A stretch of DNA of 11,665 bases. It comes from Rickettsiales bacterium (GTDB lineage Bacteria > Pseudomonadota > Alphaproteobacteria > Rickettsiales > JALZUV01). Positions within the stretch are counted from its first letter, which is position 1. Each line of letters opens with the position of its first letter. The stretch is taken from positions 1-11,665 of the forward strand of contig JALZUV010000122.1 of NCBI GenBank assembly GCA_023301245.1, given 5' to 3'. Shown here piece by piece: positions 1 to 7,514 of this stretch. Position numbers and translations under genes: made by a program. The notes beneath the pieces were generated by a model. That model did no database searches, was not told the DNA's origin, and saw only the letters and a program-made list of their open reading frames with translations.

Positions 1-702
1 GAAAAGGAGGAACCTGTAAAGGTTTCAACTTTGAGTATTGCTGGCTTATTTGGTGGTGCTTGGGCGACTCATTCTCGAGTTGTTAATGCTCCATGTGAGT
101 GCCCCGGTGCCCGTATCGGATTTAACGATACAGGAAACGGTGGTACCGTCGGCGTTCGGCTTCGTCACGACCCATTGGCAGATACACTGCGTGTGTTATC
201 TTTTCCAATGGAAGTGACAGCCCTGTGGGTTGCTGGATTGGACATGCCAAACTCTTCGGAGCGTGGTTATATACCAACCTTCAGCACCGCAGCTATCAAA
301 CCAACCTTAGGGTTTGGTTTCGGAAAGCTAAGCATCTTCGGAGGCTTAGGGATTCGCGGTAGTTACTTTGCTGATGCTTCGGCAACGTTTCTCTCCATTC
401 CTGCGCATGTAGGAGGAAAATTCCAAATCAACGAAACCACTTCGGTTTCTATTGATGGAGAATTTCCTTTTGCTACAAGAGCGTGGCTTGGAGACAATGA
501 GGCACAAGATGCCAAGTTTTGGCAATTGCGTGCAAGTGCACAATTTAGCGTTTGGGTTCTTAAGAACGTAAACGCCTTTATTGAAGGGTCGCACCATGGT
601 GCAGACCTCGGAATTGTAGAAGGAGTTACCCAAGGTGGTACAGAATTTAATAACATTGTTGTTGGGTTTAGTGTTCCTTTGGGAAAGCATCTTCCCAAGT
701 AG
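1..702 (+). CDS. Probable outer-membrane beta-barrel protein, 5' end outside window
   Basis: The frame is open from base 1, so the gene almost certainly starts upstream. A TTG at 31 could start it, but the GGAGG at 6-10 is about 20 bases away, too far for a normal ribosome-binding site. The visible 233 residues alternate polar and hydrophobic residues, with many Gly, Phe and aromatic residues and turn-like Asn/Asp/Gly stretches. Examples are the segments around GFGFGKLSIFGGLGIRGSY, then SVSIDGEFPF, QLRASAQFSVWV and NNIVVGFSVPLG near the C-terminus. This is the look of antiparallel transmembrane beta strands. The last strand is followed by a short KHLPK tail, so it lacks the usual terminal Phe/Trp. 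I do not recognise the family. Barrel topology is inferred from pattern only. A strong terminator follows the stop. Confidence 0.6.
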   Translation, partial: EKEEPVKVSTLSIAGLFGGAWATHSRVVNAPCECPGARIGFNDTGNGGTVGVRLRHDPLADTLRVLSFPMEVTALWVAGLDMPNSSERGYIPTFSTAAIKPTLGFGFGKLSIFGGLGIRGSYFADASATFLSIPAHVGGKFQINETTSVSIDGEFPFATRAWLGDNEAQDAKFWQLRASAQFSVWVLKNVNAFIEGSHHGADLGIVEGVTQGGTEFNNIVVGFSVPLGKHLPK

Positions 703-757
703 GCGATTGTTTGCTTGGGGATTTCACTCCTCGTGCTCCTCCTCCTCCTCTGATTTT

Positions 758-806
758 AAAACCTCCTTAAGTTTTGTGTTTATACACAAACTTAAGGGGT
801 TTTTTT
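758..806 (+). terminator. Strong rho-independent terminator
   Basis: The left arm 765-779 (CCTTAAGTTTTGTGT) pairs with 784-797 (ACACAAACTTAAGG) across a TTAT loop, with one bulged T. The stem extends through ACC (761-763) against GGT (798-800), skipping T764, and the T run continues to 806. Upstream A residues (758-761) match the T run, so the structure could also stop transcription from the other strand. It closes the barrel gene and separates it from the reductase cluster. Confidence 0.88.
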
Positions 807-807
807 A

Positions 808-836
808 TGTCCAGAATTTGCTGTCTTGCACATAAT
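808..836 (+). promoter_or_regulatory. Possible promoter for the reductase cluster
   Basis: CATAAT at 831-836 resembles a -10 box, with a poor -35 match (TGTCCA, 808-813) 17 bases upstream. Transcription would then begin near 843, just before an AGGG at 843-846 and the ATG at 862. This fits the chosen start of the reductase and would exclude the upstream ATG at 835. The call rests on short matches only. Confidence 0.28.
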
Positions 837-861
837 GCGTGAAGGGTTTAAACGTTTTCCT

Positions 862-1869
862 ATGACACATCATGAAACAGATATTTGTATTATTGGCGCA
901 GGCCCCGTGGGCTTGTTCGCTATTTTTGAAGCAGGCATGCTGAAAATGCGCACCCATGTGGTGGATACGCTCGATATGATTGGCGGGCAATGTGCCGCGC
1001 TCTACCCTGAAAAACCGATTTTTGATATTGCGGCTCATCCCTCTATTACAGGTCAAGGCCTGACCGATGAATTGGCCAAACAAGCCGAGCCGTTTGACCC
1101 TGTCTATCATTTGGGGCAGCAAGTGGTGAAGCTCGATAAGCAAGGTGAGGGCTTTGTGGTGGAAACTTCAACGGGCACGCAAATTACCTGCAAAGGTATT
1201 ATCATTGCCGCAGGCGCAGGTGCCTTTGGCCCCAACCGCCCACCGATGGAAGGGCTGGAAGAATATGAAGGCAAAGGCATTTTCTACATGGTGGCCAAAC
1301 GCGAAGAATTCCGCGATAAGCGCATCGTCATTGCAGGTGGCGGCGACTCCGCCGTTGATTGGGCATTGTCATTGGCTGAACTAGCCGAACATATTTATTT
1401 TGTGCATCGTCGTCCAAAATTCCGCGCCGCGCCTGATTCGGTTGAGAAGCTGCATAAGCTGGCCGAAACGGGTAAGGTCGAATTGGTCGTGCCCTATCAG
1501 CTTGATAAGTTGCAGGGCGAAAATGGAACACTCACGGGCGTTGGGGTGAAAACCTTGGCGGGCGAAGAGCGTCTGTTAGAAGCCGATGTGTTATTGCCAT
1601 TCTTTGGCCTCTCCATGAACCTAGGGCCCATTGCCGAATGGGGGTTGAACCTAGATATGAACCATATTTTAGTGCATCCGACCACGCTTGCGACCAATGT
1701 TGATGGCATCCATGCAATTGGCGATATTGCGACCTATGAGAATAAATTAAAGCTCATCGCCTGTGGGTTTTCGGAAGCAGCAATGGCTTGTCATGCGCTC
1801 TATAAGCGCGTGCACCCTGATGTGGCATTACATTTTGAATATAGCACCAGCAAAGGCGTACCTGCCTAA
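862..1869 (+). CDS. Ferredoxin--NADP reductase, thioredoxin-reductase-like
   Basis: A flavoprotein that moves electrons between NADPH and ferredoxin or flavodoxin (EC 1.18.1.2 type), expected in the cytoplasm. The 335-residue protein has the FAD-binding GAGPVG at 12-17 after a beta strand, GGQC at 41-44 followed by LYPEKPIFDI, the NADPH-binding GGGDSA at 159-164, HRR at 182-184 (2'-phosphate recognition is likely), and the second FAD motif AIGDIA at 285-290. The CxxC redox pair of true thioredoxin reductases is absent, which separates this family from TrxB. I chose ATG 862 because MTHHETDICIIGAG matches the usual start of alphaproteobacterial members and GAAGGG lies at 841-846. ATG 835 and TTG 826 are in frame but have no ribosome-binding site. 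A lipoprotein gene follows after 13 bases. The electron partner is not encoded here. Confidence 0.92.
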   Translation: MTHHETDICIIGAGPVGLFAIFEAGMLKMRTHVVDTLDMIGGQCAALYPEKPIFDIAAHPSITGQGLTDELAKQAEPFDPVYHLGQQVVKLDKQGEGFVVETSTGTQITCKGIIIAAGAGAFGPNRPPMEGLEEYEGKGIFYMVAKREEFRDKRIVIAGGGDSAVDWALSLAELAEHIYFVHRRPKFRAAPDSVEKLHKLAETGKVELVVPYQLDKLQGENGTLTGVGVKTLAGEERLLEADVLLPFFGLSMNLGPIAEWGLNLDMNHILVHPTTLATNVDGIHAIGDIATYENKLKLIACGFSEAAMACHALYKRVHPDVALHFEYSTSKGVPA

Positions 1870-1882
1870 ATATGAGAGAAAA

Positions 1883-2503
1883 ATGACTAAATTTATCACC
1901 GTAATTCTAAGCCTAATTCTTTTGTCCGCCTGTGGAAAAGGGATGCCAGATTCTTTATATAATAAAGAAAAAACAACGGGCGAAAGTTATTCCTATTTTA
2001 TTGATGAACCCGTTTCTTTCACCGAAAAAACATTTGCCTCTTCTTTGGGCTCCAGCCTTTCTGCTGCGGTCTTTAAATATAATGTTCCCCAGCCTGATCC
2101 CGTGAGTGAGCATTCAAGCCTTATTGCGAATTATGACCCTGCGGAAATAATTGCGAAGCAAGTCACCAAAGAAATGGAACAGCAGTTTGGTCTTGTAGCA
2201 AAGAAATCAGCTAACCCTAAATATAGCGTTCGTTTTCAGACTAACCAATGGGGAATTAAAAACCATCCCATTGCGGTCACAAATTACTCGGTTAATTACG
2301 GCCTAACCGCGACCTATCAGAACCTACAAACGAATGAAAAGAAGAGAGCTCGTTGCTACGAAAAGACGGATTCTATTTATGGGTTTGATGAGCTGTATGA
2401 GAAGAAATCTATAGTGTTGAAAAAAGTAATCAAAACATTATCCGAGCAATGTGTGACTGAGGTTATGAACGACTTTTTTGGCGCATCAAATAACTCGAAA
2501 TAG
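1883..2503 (+). CDS. Orphan lipoprotein
   Basis: This 206-residue protein has a textbook lipoprotein signal: K3, a hydrophobic stretch at 4-14 and the lipobox L14-S15-A16-C17. It should be cleaved before Cys17 and lipid-anchored. The following residues (GKGMPDS) lack Asp at +2, so outer-membrane sorting is more likely by the E. coli rule. The mature part has two further cysteines, C158 and C190, that could form a disulfide. The region around 114-160 (YSVRF, QWG, VNYGLTATYQNL, then Cys) recalls a family of uncharacterised proteobacterial lipoproteins with a conserved W-G and Y-x-V-x-Y pattern; this is memory, not a search. The open frame extends upstream into the reductase gene, but ATG 1883 gives the signal peptide directly. 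A weak GAGAGA (1874-1879) precedes it. It probably shares a transcript with its neighbours. Function unknown. Confidence 0.82.
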   Translation: MTKFITVILSLILLSACGKGMPDSLYNKEKTTGESYSYFIDEPVSFTEKTFASSLGSSLSAAVFKYNVPQPDPVSEHSSLIANYDPAEIIAKQVTKEMEQQFGLVAKKSANPKYSVRFQTNQWGIKNHPIAVTNYSVNYGLTATYQNLQTNEKKRARCYEKTDSIYGFDELYEKKSIVLKKVIKTLSEQCVTEVMNDFFGASNNSK

Positions 2504-2546
2504 TTTTCGGACAATCGTTGCATTGAATGGCCTATAGGTTTATGCC

Positions 2547-3389
2547 ATGGGCATGACAGCAAACTTGATAAGTGGAAAAGCGCTCGCCGCTGAAATCCGT
2601 GAAGCCTTAGCGATAGAAGTAGCGCAGATGGCAGTGCAACCAAACCTCGCCGTAGTGATTGTGGGCGATGATCCTGCAAGCCATGTTTACGTGCGTAATA
2701 AAGGCCGCGCGGCCGAGCAATGTGGCATTGCCTCTAGCACCGATATTATGCCTGCTACCACGACGCAAGACGAACTGTTGGCACGCATAGATACGCTGAA
2801 TAACGATGAAACGGTGCATGGTATTTTAGTGCAACTTCCCGTACCTAAGCATATTGATGCGAACCTAATTATCAATGCGATTGCACCGCAAAAAGATGTT
2901 GATGGTTTTCACATTGTTAATGCAGGAAGACTCGCAACAGGCCAAGATTCACTGGTTGCCTGTACGCCGCAAGGCTGCTTGCTAATGCTGCAACAACAGC
3001 ATGAATCGCTTAGTGGTTTGCATGCGGTGGTCGTTGGTAAGTCTAATATTGTTGGTCGCCCTATGGCGCAGCTTTTGCTCAACCAAGGCTGCACGGTTAC
3101 GGTGTGTCATTCTAAAACTAAAGATGTCGCGCAGGAATGCCGTCGCGCTGATATTATTATTGCCGCCGTTGGCCGCCCGCTAATGGTAAAGGGCGATTGG
3201 ATTAAACAAGGTGCTACCGTGATTGATGTTGGCATTAATCGCTTAGAAGATGGCTCGCTCGTAGGGGATGTTGATTTTGAAGCTGCCATTAAAGTGGCAG
3301 GTGCAATTACGCCCGTGCCAGGTGGTGTTGGCCCCATGACAATCGCTTGCTTGCTAAAAAATACCGTAAAGGCTGCTAAGAACTCTTAG
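2547..3389 (+). CDS. folD: Bifunctional methylenetetrahydrofolate dehydrogenase / cyclohydrolase FolD
   Basis: FolD interconverts 5,10-methylene-, 5,10-methenyl- and 10-formyl-tetrahydrofolate with NADP, supplying one-carbon units for purines and formyl-methionine; it is cytoplasmic. The 280-residue length is normal. Signatures in order: YVRNK at 48-52 with the catalytic Lys52, QLPVPKH at 96-102, KDVDGFH at 116-122, the Rossmann nucleotide-binding VVGKSNIVGRP at 162-172, VCHSKT at 186-191, VGINR at 228-232 and TPVPGGVGPMT at 255-265. All expected catalytic residues are present. ATG 2547 is preferred over ATG 2553 because the AGG at 2536-2538 is 8 bases from it. It starts 43 bases after the lipoprotein gene. 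Its 3' end overlaps the convergent transporter gene by 14 bases, with no terminator between. Confidence 0.97.
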   Translation: MGMTANLISGKALAAEIREALAIEVAQMAVQPNLAVVIVGDDPASHVYVRNKGRAAEQCGIASSTDIMPATTTQDELLARIDTLNNDETVHGILVQLPVPKHIDANLIINAIAPQKDVDGFHIVNAGRLATGQDSLVACTPQGCLLMLQQQHESLSGLHAVVVGKSNIVGRPMAQLLLNQGCTVTVCHSKTKDVAQECRRADIIIAAVGRPLMVKGDWIKQGATVIDVGINRLEDGSLVGDVDFEAAIKVAGAITPVPGGVGPMTIACLLKNTVKAAKNS

Positions 3390-4278
3390 CTTCAATAAAC
3401 ACACGTTTTACGCTGGGCACTTGCTTGCGCACTTCTGCTGTTAAATCGCTGGTGATTTTTTCGACATCGGCGGCGGTGAGTGTATCTTCAAAATCTAAAC
3501 TCGCATTGAGCAATATTTCTTCAGGACCAAGATGCAGCGTGGCGATGGTATTTACATTGGTGATACCTTTGGTACTAGTGATAACTTCGCGAATCTGTGC
3601 TCGCGCTTCAGGCGTGGCCGCTTCGCCAATTAGTAAGCCTTTTGTTTCATAAGCGAGGAACATGGCAGTAATGGCCAAAATAACACCAATGATAATCGAG
3701 GCGATACCATCAAAAATAGGCATGTTAAAATGCTGCGCAATTAGCAGGCCAATAAAGGCGGTGACAAGACCTAGCATGGCGGCAGAATCTTCAAATAACA
3801 CGGTGAAGATAGCAGGGTTTTTGCTACGCTTAATAGCCTGCCAATAGCTATAATCGCCTTTGGTTTTAGTGAATTCTTTAAAAGCAACAAAGGTTGCCGC
3901 CCCTTCAAACAACATGGAAAGCGCGAGTACCAGATAGTTAATCCACGCATTTGTGACAATTTCAGGGTGCATCACTTTATGGATGCCTTCGTAAATTGAG
4001 ATACCCGAACCGAGCGCAAATAATAAAATAGCGACGACAAAAGCCCAGAAGTAAAGTTCGGCACCATAGCCAAATGGGTGGCGATCATCCGCTGGTTTTG
4101 TCGCACGTTTTAGCCCATAAAGCAGCAGTCCTTGGTTGCCCGTATCGACCAACGAGTGAATTCCTTCCGATAGCATGGCAGACGAGCCTGTAATGCTAGC
4201 AGCGATAAATTTTGTGATAGAAATCAGACCGTTTCCGATAAGTGCCGCGAAAATTACTTTTTTTGAGTTTGAAGCCAT
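3376..4278 (-). CDS. Cation diffusion facilitator family transporter (SLC30A9/ZnT9-like)
   Basis: An inner-membrane divalent metal exporter, normally proton-driven and acting on zinc or similar ions. The 300 residues fit the usual CDF plan: about six membrane helices over 8-210 and a soluble ferredoxin-like C-terminal domain from about 220 (IREVITSTKGITNVNTIATLHLGPEE). TM2 carries H41 and D45 (HSLVDTGNQG), a half metal site, followed by DRHPFGYGAELYFWA at 65-79, which marks the subgroup. In TM5 the expected HxxxD is replaced by VLFED (160-164), so only the acidic residue lines up. From memory, SLC30A9-like proteins share this ED-S/T-AA feature, so it is probably a subfamily trait. Substrate cannot be assigned. 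It lies downstream of the methyltransferase gene on the same strand, 121 bases away; no clear ribosome-binding site precedes the ATG. Confidence 0.93.
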   Translation of the reverse strand: MASNSKKVIFAALIGNGLISITKFIAASITGSSAMLSEGIHSLVDTGNQGLLLYGLKRATKPADDRHPFGYGAELYFWAFVVAILLFALGSGISIYEGIHKVMHPEIVTNAWINYLVLALSMLFEGAATFVAFKEFTKTKGDYSYWQAIKRSKNPAIFTVLFEDSAAMLGLVTAFIGLLIAQHFNMPIFDGIASIIIGVILAITAMFLAYETKGLLIGEAATPEARAQIREVITSTKGITNVNTIATLHLGPEEILLNASLDFEDTLTAADVEKITSDLTAEVRKQVPSVKRVFIEAKSS

Positions 4279-4399
4279 GGGTGAGCAATACAGGAATTAA
4301 AAAATTAGGAAAGCTGGAAATAACATTGCATGGATATAGTCGTTTCACTTAATTTCGCGGATTCATTTAATGTGGCGGCAAGGCCAGCAACTAGCCAGC

Positions 4400-5203
4400 T
4401 TAGAAAACCTGTTTTAACGAAACTTTGCCGCTACCGCGTGCTAGTGGTTTTTGTTGCGACTCGTGCGGGCTCCAAGCGGTTAAAAACACCAGCTCGACCG
4501 TAACGGGGAATAGCCCATCTTGCTTTTCATAAGCAGCTTCGACTGCTTTCCAGTAATTTGCAGTGGTGAGCCCTTTAAATTGTTCAACCAGCACGTTGCT
4601 TTCGCCCATCATTTGAATTTCACGCAAGAACGTGCTGAAATCGCGGTAGGTAAGGTGAATAAATTCGCTATCAACCACGGGCAGGGCGTAGCCTGCACGT
4701 TGTAATAGCCCGCCCGCATCGCGCACCTCGGCAAAAGGGGCAATGCGCGGGGCGGCTTTGCCTGTGGCTTCGGCGACCTGCATCATCGCGGTGCGTAATT
4801 CCTGCAAAGTGCGGGGGCCAGGCAGAGCGGCAAGAAATAAGCCGTCCGGTTTCAGTGCACGGCGGGCTTGAATTAGCGTGCCGAGTAAGTCATTCACCCA
4901 ATGAAGATGGAAGTTGCTGAGGATGGCATCCAGCGAATGGTCAGCGAAGGGTAGGAGCTCATCATCGGCGATTGCATCTAGGTTGGCTTCAATCAATTGA
5001 CCAACTTTGCCTTGAGCGATGGCGGGTTTTAATTGACTAGTAGGCGCATGTAGATCGAGCGCGAGCGGGAAATTACGGTCAATATCGAGTAATCTATCGG
5101 CTAATCGTTCGGCAATCTCGGTCTTTAAAAACTCGACTTTTGCGAAGCTTGGCGCGTGCCGAATGCGGCGCATATTTAGGAGATGTCGGTTAAATAAGTT
5201 CAT
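4400..5203 (-). CDS. NDUFAF5/BioC-like class I methyltransferase with degenerate SAM motif
   Basis: The 267-residue protein opens with FNRHLL, RR and R-A at 4-17, the N-terminal signature of alphaproteobacterial relatives of the mitochondrial complex I assembly factor NDUFAF5. It continues with a class I methyltransferase fold: ALDL at 48-51, LPFADHSLDAILSNFHLHWV at 84-103 (motifs around post-I/II), ALKPDGLFLAALPG at 116-129 (motif III), and ends with GSGKVSLKQVF, also typical. The glycine-rich motif I is lost: after ALDL comes HAPTSQL instead of G-x-G-x-G, so SAM binding may be altered. Human NDUFAF5 is reported to hydroxylate an arginine of a complex I subunit, so a non-methyltransferase role is possible; this is inference. 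ATG 5203 is used; no strong ribosome-binding site is visible. No complex I gene is nearby. BioC is the alternative, but no biotin genes are present. Confidence 0.82.
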   Translation of the reverse strand: MNLFNRHLLNMRRIRHAPSFAKVEFLKTEIAERLADRLLDIDRNFPLALDLHAPTSQLKPAIAQGKVGQLIEANLDAIADDELLPFADHSLDAILSNFHLHWVNDLLGTLIQARRALKPDGLFLAALPGPRTLQELRTAMMQVAEATGKAAPRIAPFAEVRDAGGLLQRAGYALPVVDSEFIHLTYRDFSTFLREIQMMGESNVLVEQFKGLTTANYWKAVEAAYEKQDGLFPVTVELVFLTAWSPHESQQKPLARGSGKVSLKQVF

Positions 5204-5300
5204 GTGACCGTTTTCTAATGGAAAAATTGTAAAATATCACTGGATTTTTTGCTACTATATGCGTATAAACCCGCCCTACACATAGAACAACGAGGATGTT
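5204..5300. promoter_or_regulatory. Divergent promoter region between methyltransferase gene and rpmF
   Basis: For the + strand, TGGATT (5241-5246) and TATAAA (5264-5269) are 17 bases apart and could be a sigma-70 type promoter for the rpmF-plsX operon. For the - strand, TACAAT (complement of 5226-5231) could be a -10 box giving a leader of about 16 bases before ATG 5203. GAGGA at 5292-5296 is the rpmF ribosome-binding site, 4 bases before ATG 5301. Both promoters are judged from short matches only. Confidence 0.38.
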
Positions 5301-5486
5301 ATGGCAGTTCCTAAAAGTAAAATCAGTAATTCACGTCGCGGTATGCGCCGTTCGCACAAGAACGTAAAAATCGCAACGCATATCACTGAAGCACAGCCTA
5401 CAGGCGAACAAACACGCCGTCACCACGTATCTCCTGATGGATATTACCGTGGTCGTCAGGTAACTGAATCCAAAGTAAACACATAA
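5301..5486 (+). CDS. rpmF: 50S ribosomal protein bL32
   Basis: A 61-residue basic protein of the large ribosomal subunit. The start MAVPKSKISNSRRGMRRSH is the conserved bL32 opening. The zinc-ribbon cysteines found in some bL32 proteins are absent, as in alphaproteobacterial members, with HHVSPDGYYRGRQV at 41-54 in that region. GAGGA sits 4 bases before ATG. It leads the rpmF-plsX-fabH cluster, an association conserved across many bacteria that links ribosome production and lipid synthesis. The plsX start follows the stop by 10 bases. Confidence 0.97.
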   Translation: MAVPKSKISNSRRGMRRSHKNVKIATHITEAQPTGEQTRRHHVSPDGYYRGRQVTESKVNT

Positions 5487-5496
5487 TCTCTGATTG

Positions 5497-6546
5497 ATGG
5501 CGGAGCATTTCACCATTGCGCTCGATGCAATGGGCGGCGCAGATGCGCCTGCCTGTGTGATAGAGGGTGCAGAAATTGCTCTACGAAAAACCCCTGATTT
5601 ACGTTTTACGTTGGTGGGGGATGAAGCGCAAATACGTCCTCTATTAGAGCAACATGCAGATTTGGCTGCTGCTTCAAAGATTATCCACACGGATGATGTG
5701 GTGGATGATGATATTAAGCCTTCTATGGCACTACGCCAAGGCCGCCAAAGCTCGATGCAGCTGGCTATCAATGAAGTAAAAGAAGGCCGCGCCCATGCAA
5801 TTGTTTCGGGTGGTAGTACCGGCACTTTAATGGCCATGTCGAAATTGGCTTTACGTATGCTGCCCGGTATTAAGCGCCCTGCGGCAGCGGGTTTATTCCC
5901 AACCGAAACAGGCGAAGTGGTGATGCTCGACCTAGGGGCAAACCTAGAGGCTGATGCGACTGAGCTCTTTCAATTTTCAATTATGGGAAATGCCTATGCG
6001 CGCGCCGTACTTGGTATGGAAAACCCCTCGCTTGGCCTGTTAAATGTAGGTGAAGAAGATACTAAGGGGCACCCCGAAATTCGCGAAGCGGCAGAACTTA
6101 TTCGCCAATCGCCGCTAGATTTAAACTTTCAAGGTTTTGTCGAAGGTAATCATGTGCCAATGGGCAAAGTCGATGTCGTGGTGACGGATGGTTTTTCGGG
6201 TAATGTAATGCTGAAGACTGCTGAAGGCACGGCTAAGCTCATTACTAAGAATCTGAAAGAGGCGTTTAAAAGTAATTGGGCGACCAAGCTTAGCTATCTT
6301 TTAGCGTCTAAAACTATGGGTAATTTGAAAAAACGCCTCGACCCGCGCCGCTATAATGGTGCGATGTTTTTAGGCCTCAATGGTGTGGCAATTAAAAGCC
6401 ACGGTGGTTCTGACGGTTATGGTTTTAGCCATGCCATTCGTACCGCCGCCGCGCTGCTAGAAAATAATGCCAATCAGCTTATTGTTGATGAGATGAAACA
6501 ATCAGGCATGTTGAAAGAAACGAAAGATTCTGCCGATGTTGCGTAG
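5497..6546 (+). CDS. plsX: Phosphate acyltransferase PlsX
   Basis: PlsX makes acyl-phosphate from acyl-ACP and inorganic phosphate, the acyl donor for PlsY in the first step of phosphatidic acid synthesis; it is a peripheral membrane enzyme. The 349 residues carry the family marks: ALDAMGGADAP at 8-18, SGGSTGTLMA at 104-113, MLDLGANLEAD at 143-153, NVGEEDTKGHP at 183-193, VVVTDGFSGNVMLKTAEG at 227-244 and GLNGVAIKSHGGSDGYGF at 293-310. Two motifs drift from the usual form: MGGA where MGGD is typical, and SGGSTGT where SAGNTGA is typical. ATG 5497 is preferred; the TTG at 5494 directly before it is in frame but unnecessary. No strong ribosome-binding site is seen, suggesting translation coupled to rpmF. 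It overlaps fabH by 11 bases. Confidence 0.96.
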   Translation: MAEHFTIALDAMGGADAPACVIEGAEIALRKTPDLRFTLVGDEAQIRPLLEQHADLAAASKIIHTDDVVDDDIKPSMALRQGRQSSMQLAINEVKEGRAHAIVSGGSTGTLMAMSKLALRMLPGIKRPAAAGLFPTETGEVVMLDLGANLEADATELFQFSIMGNAYARAVLGMENPSLGLLNVGEEDTKGHPEIREAAELIRQSPLDLNFQGFVEGNHVPMGKVDVVVTDGFSGNVMLKTAEGTAKLITKNLKEAFKSNWATKLSYLLASKTMGNLKKRLDPRRYNGAMFLGLNGVAIKSHGGSDGYGFSHAIRTAAALLENNANQLIVDEMKQSGMLKETKDSADVA

Positions 6547-7495
6547 CGTTATTTCCGGTATTGGCCATTACCTGCCTGCTAATGTAGTGACCAATAAAGA
6601 TTTGGAAAAAACGCTCGATACTTCGGATGAGTGGATACGCGAACGCACCGGCATTGAACAGCGCCATATTGCTGCTGAAGGTGAATTCACTTCGCATCTC
6701 GCCACAAAAGCCGCGCAAGCTGCGCTGGATGATGCAGGCTTAAAGGCCGAACAAATTGGTGCCATTATTGTTGCCACCACCACGCCTGATGAAACTTTTC
6801 CAGCAACGGCGGTACGCGTGCAAGCGGCGCTTGGTGCGGCTTCAATTATGGCGTTCGATATGCAAGCAGCATGTTCGGGTTTCATCTATTCGCTCACCGT
6901 GGCTGATGGCCTTATTAAAGCGGGTCAAATTAAGCATGCGCTCGTCATTGGCGCCGAAACCTATTCGCGAATTGTCGATTGGAATGACCGTGGCACCTGC
7001 ATTCTGTTTGGCGATGGGGCAGGCGCGGTCGTACTGAGTGCGGAAGAAAATTCTAAGCGTGGTCTATTGCACAGCACCTTATCGGCGGATGGAAACTTGG
7101 CTGATATTTTGAAAACCGATGGTGGTGTTTCAACCACGCAAACGGCTGGCCATGTTCACATGGAAGGGCGTGAAGTATTCCGCCATGCCGTGTCGAAAAT
7201 GATTGAAGCGGTTAAAGAATCACTCAGTGCAACGGGCTATACGATGGATGATGTCGACTGGCTTATTCCGCATCAGGCCAATGCGCGCATTTTAATGACA
7301 ATTGCCGCTAAGCTTAAATATCCAAAAGAAAAAGTGGTCATGACCACTGCGTTACACGCTAATACATCTGCCGCCACTATCCCGTTAGCGATGGCCGTTG
7401 CCAAGGCCGATGGTCGATTAAAGGCTGGAAATTTAATTGCATTACCCGCATTAGGCGCTGGACTAACTTGGGGTAATGTTCTAATTTCACTATAG
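6536..7495 (+). CDS. fabH: Beta-ketoacyl-ACP synthase III
   Basis: FabH condenses acetyl-CoA with malonyl-ACP to start type II fatty-acid synthesis in the cytoplasm (EC 2.3.1.180). The length of 319 residues is standard. The catalytic triad is intact: Cys113 in AACSGF, His246 in PHQAN and Asn276 in HANTSAATIP. The family usually reads HGNTSAASIP here, so Ala275 replaces a common Gly, without touching the Asn. TSDEWIRERTGI at 29-40 is the typical substrate and CoA region, and the C-terminal GAGLTWG is conserved. The ATG at 6536 lies inside the plsX end in another frame, an 11-base overlap that suggests translational coupling. PlsX and FabH together control flow of acyl chains into phospholipid. 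Confidence 0.97.
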   Translation: MLRSVISGIGHYLPANVVTNKDLEKTLDTSDEWIRERTGIEQRHIAAEGEFTSHLATKAAQAALDDAGLKAEQIGAIIVATTTPDETFPATAVRVQAALGAASIMAFDMQAACSGFIYSLTVADGLIKAGQIKHALVIGAETYSRIVDWNDRGTCILFGDGAGAVVLSAEENSKRGLLHSTLSADGNLADILKTDGGVSTTQTAGHVHMEGREVFRHAVSKMIEAVKESLSATGYTMDDVDWLIPHQANARILMTIAAKLKYPKEKVVMTTALHANTSAATIPLAMAVAKADGRLKAGNLIALPALGAGLTWGNVLISL

Positions 7496-7514
7496 AAAAC
7501 AAAGAGGAACTACC

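Noticed and set aside
736..750. (CTC)5 trinucleotide repeat
   Set aside because: Short, between a stop codon and a terminator, with no plausible gene starting from it on either strand; on the other strand it reads as repeated GGAG but leads only to a 19-codon frame.
1763..1882. N-terminal extension of the lipoprotein into the reductase gene
   Set aside because: It would hide the lipoprotein signal peptide; ATG 1883 places the signal directly at the N-terminus.
5331..5837. 168-codon open frame opposite rpmF and plsX
   Set aside because: Runs antisense to two well-supported conserved genes and has no recognisable protein features.
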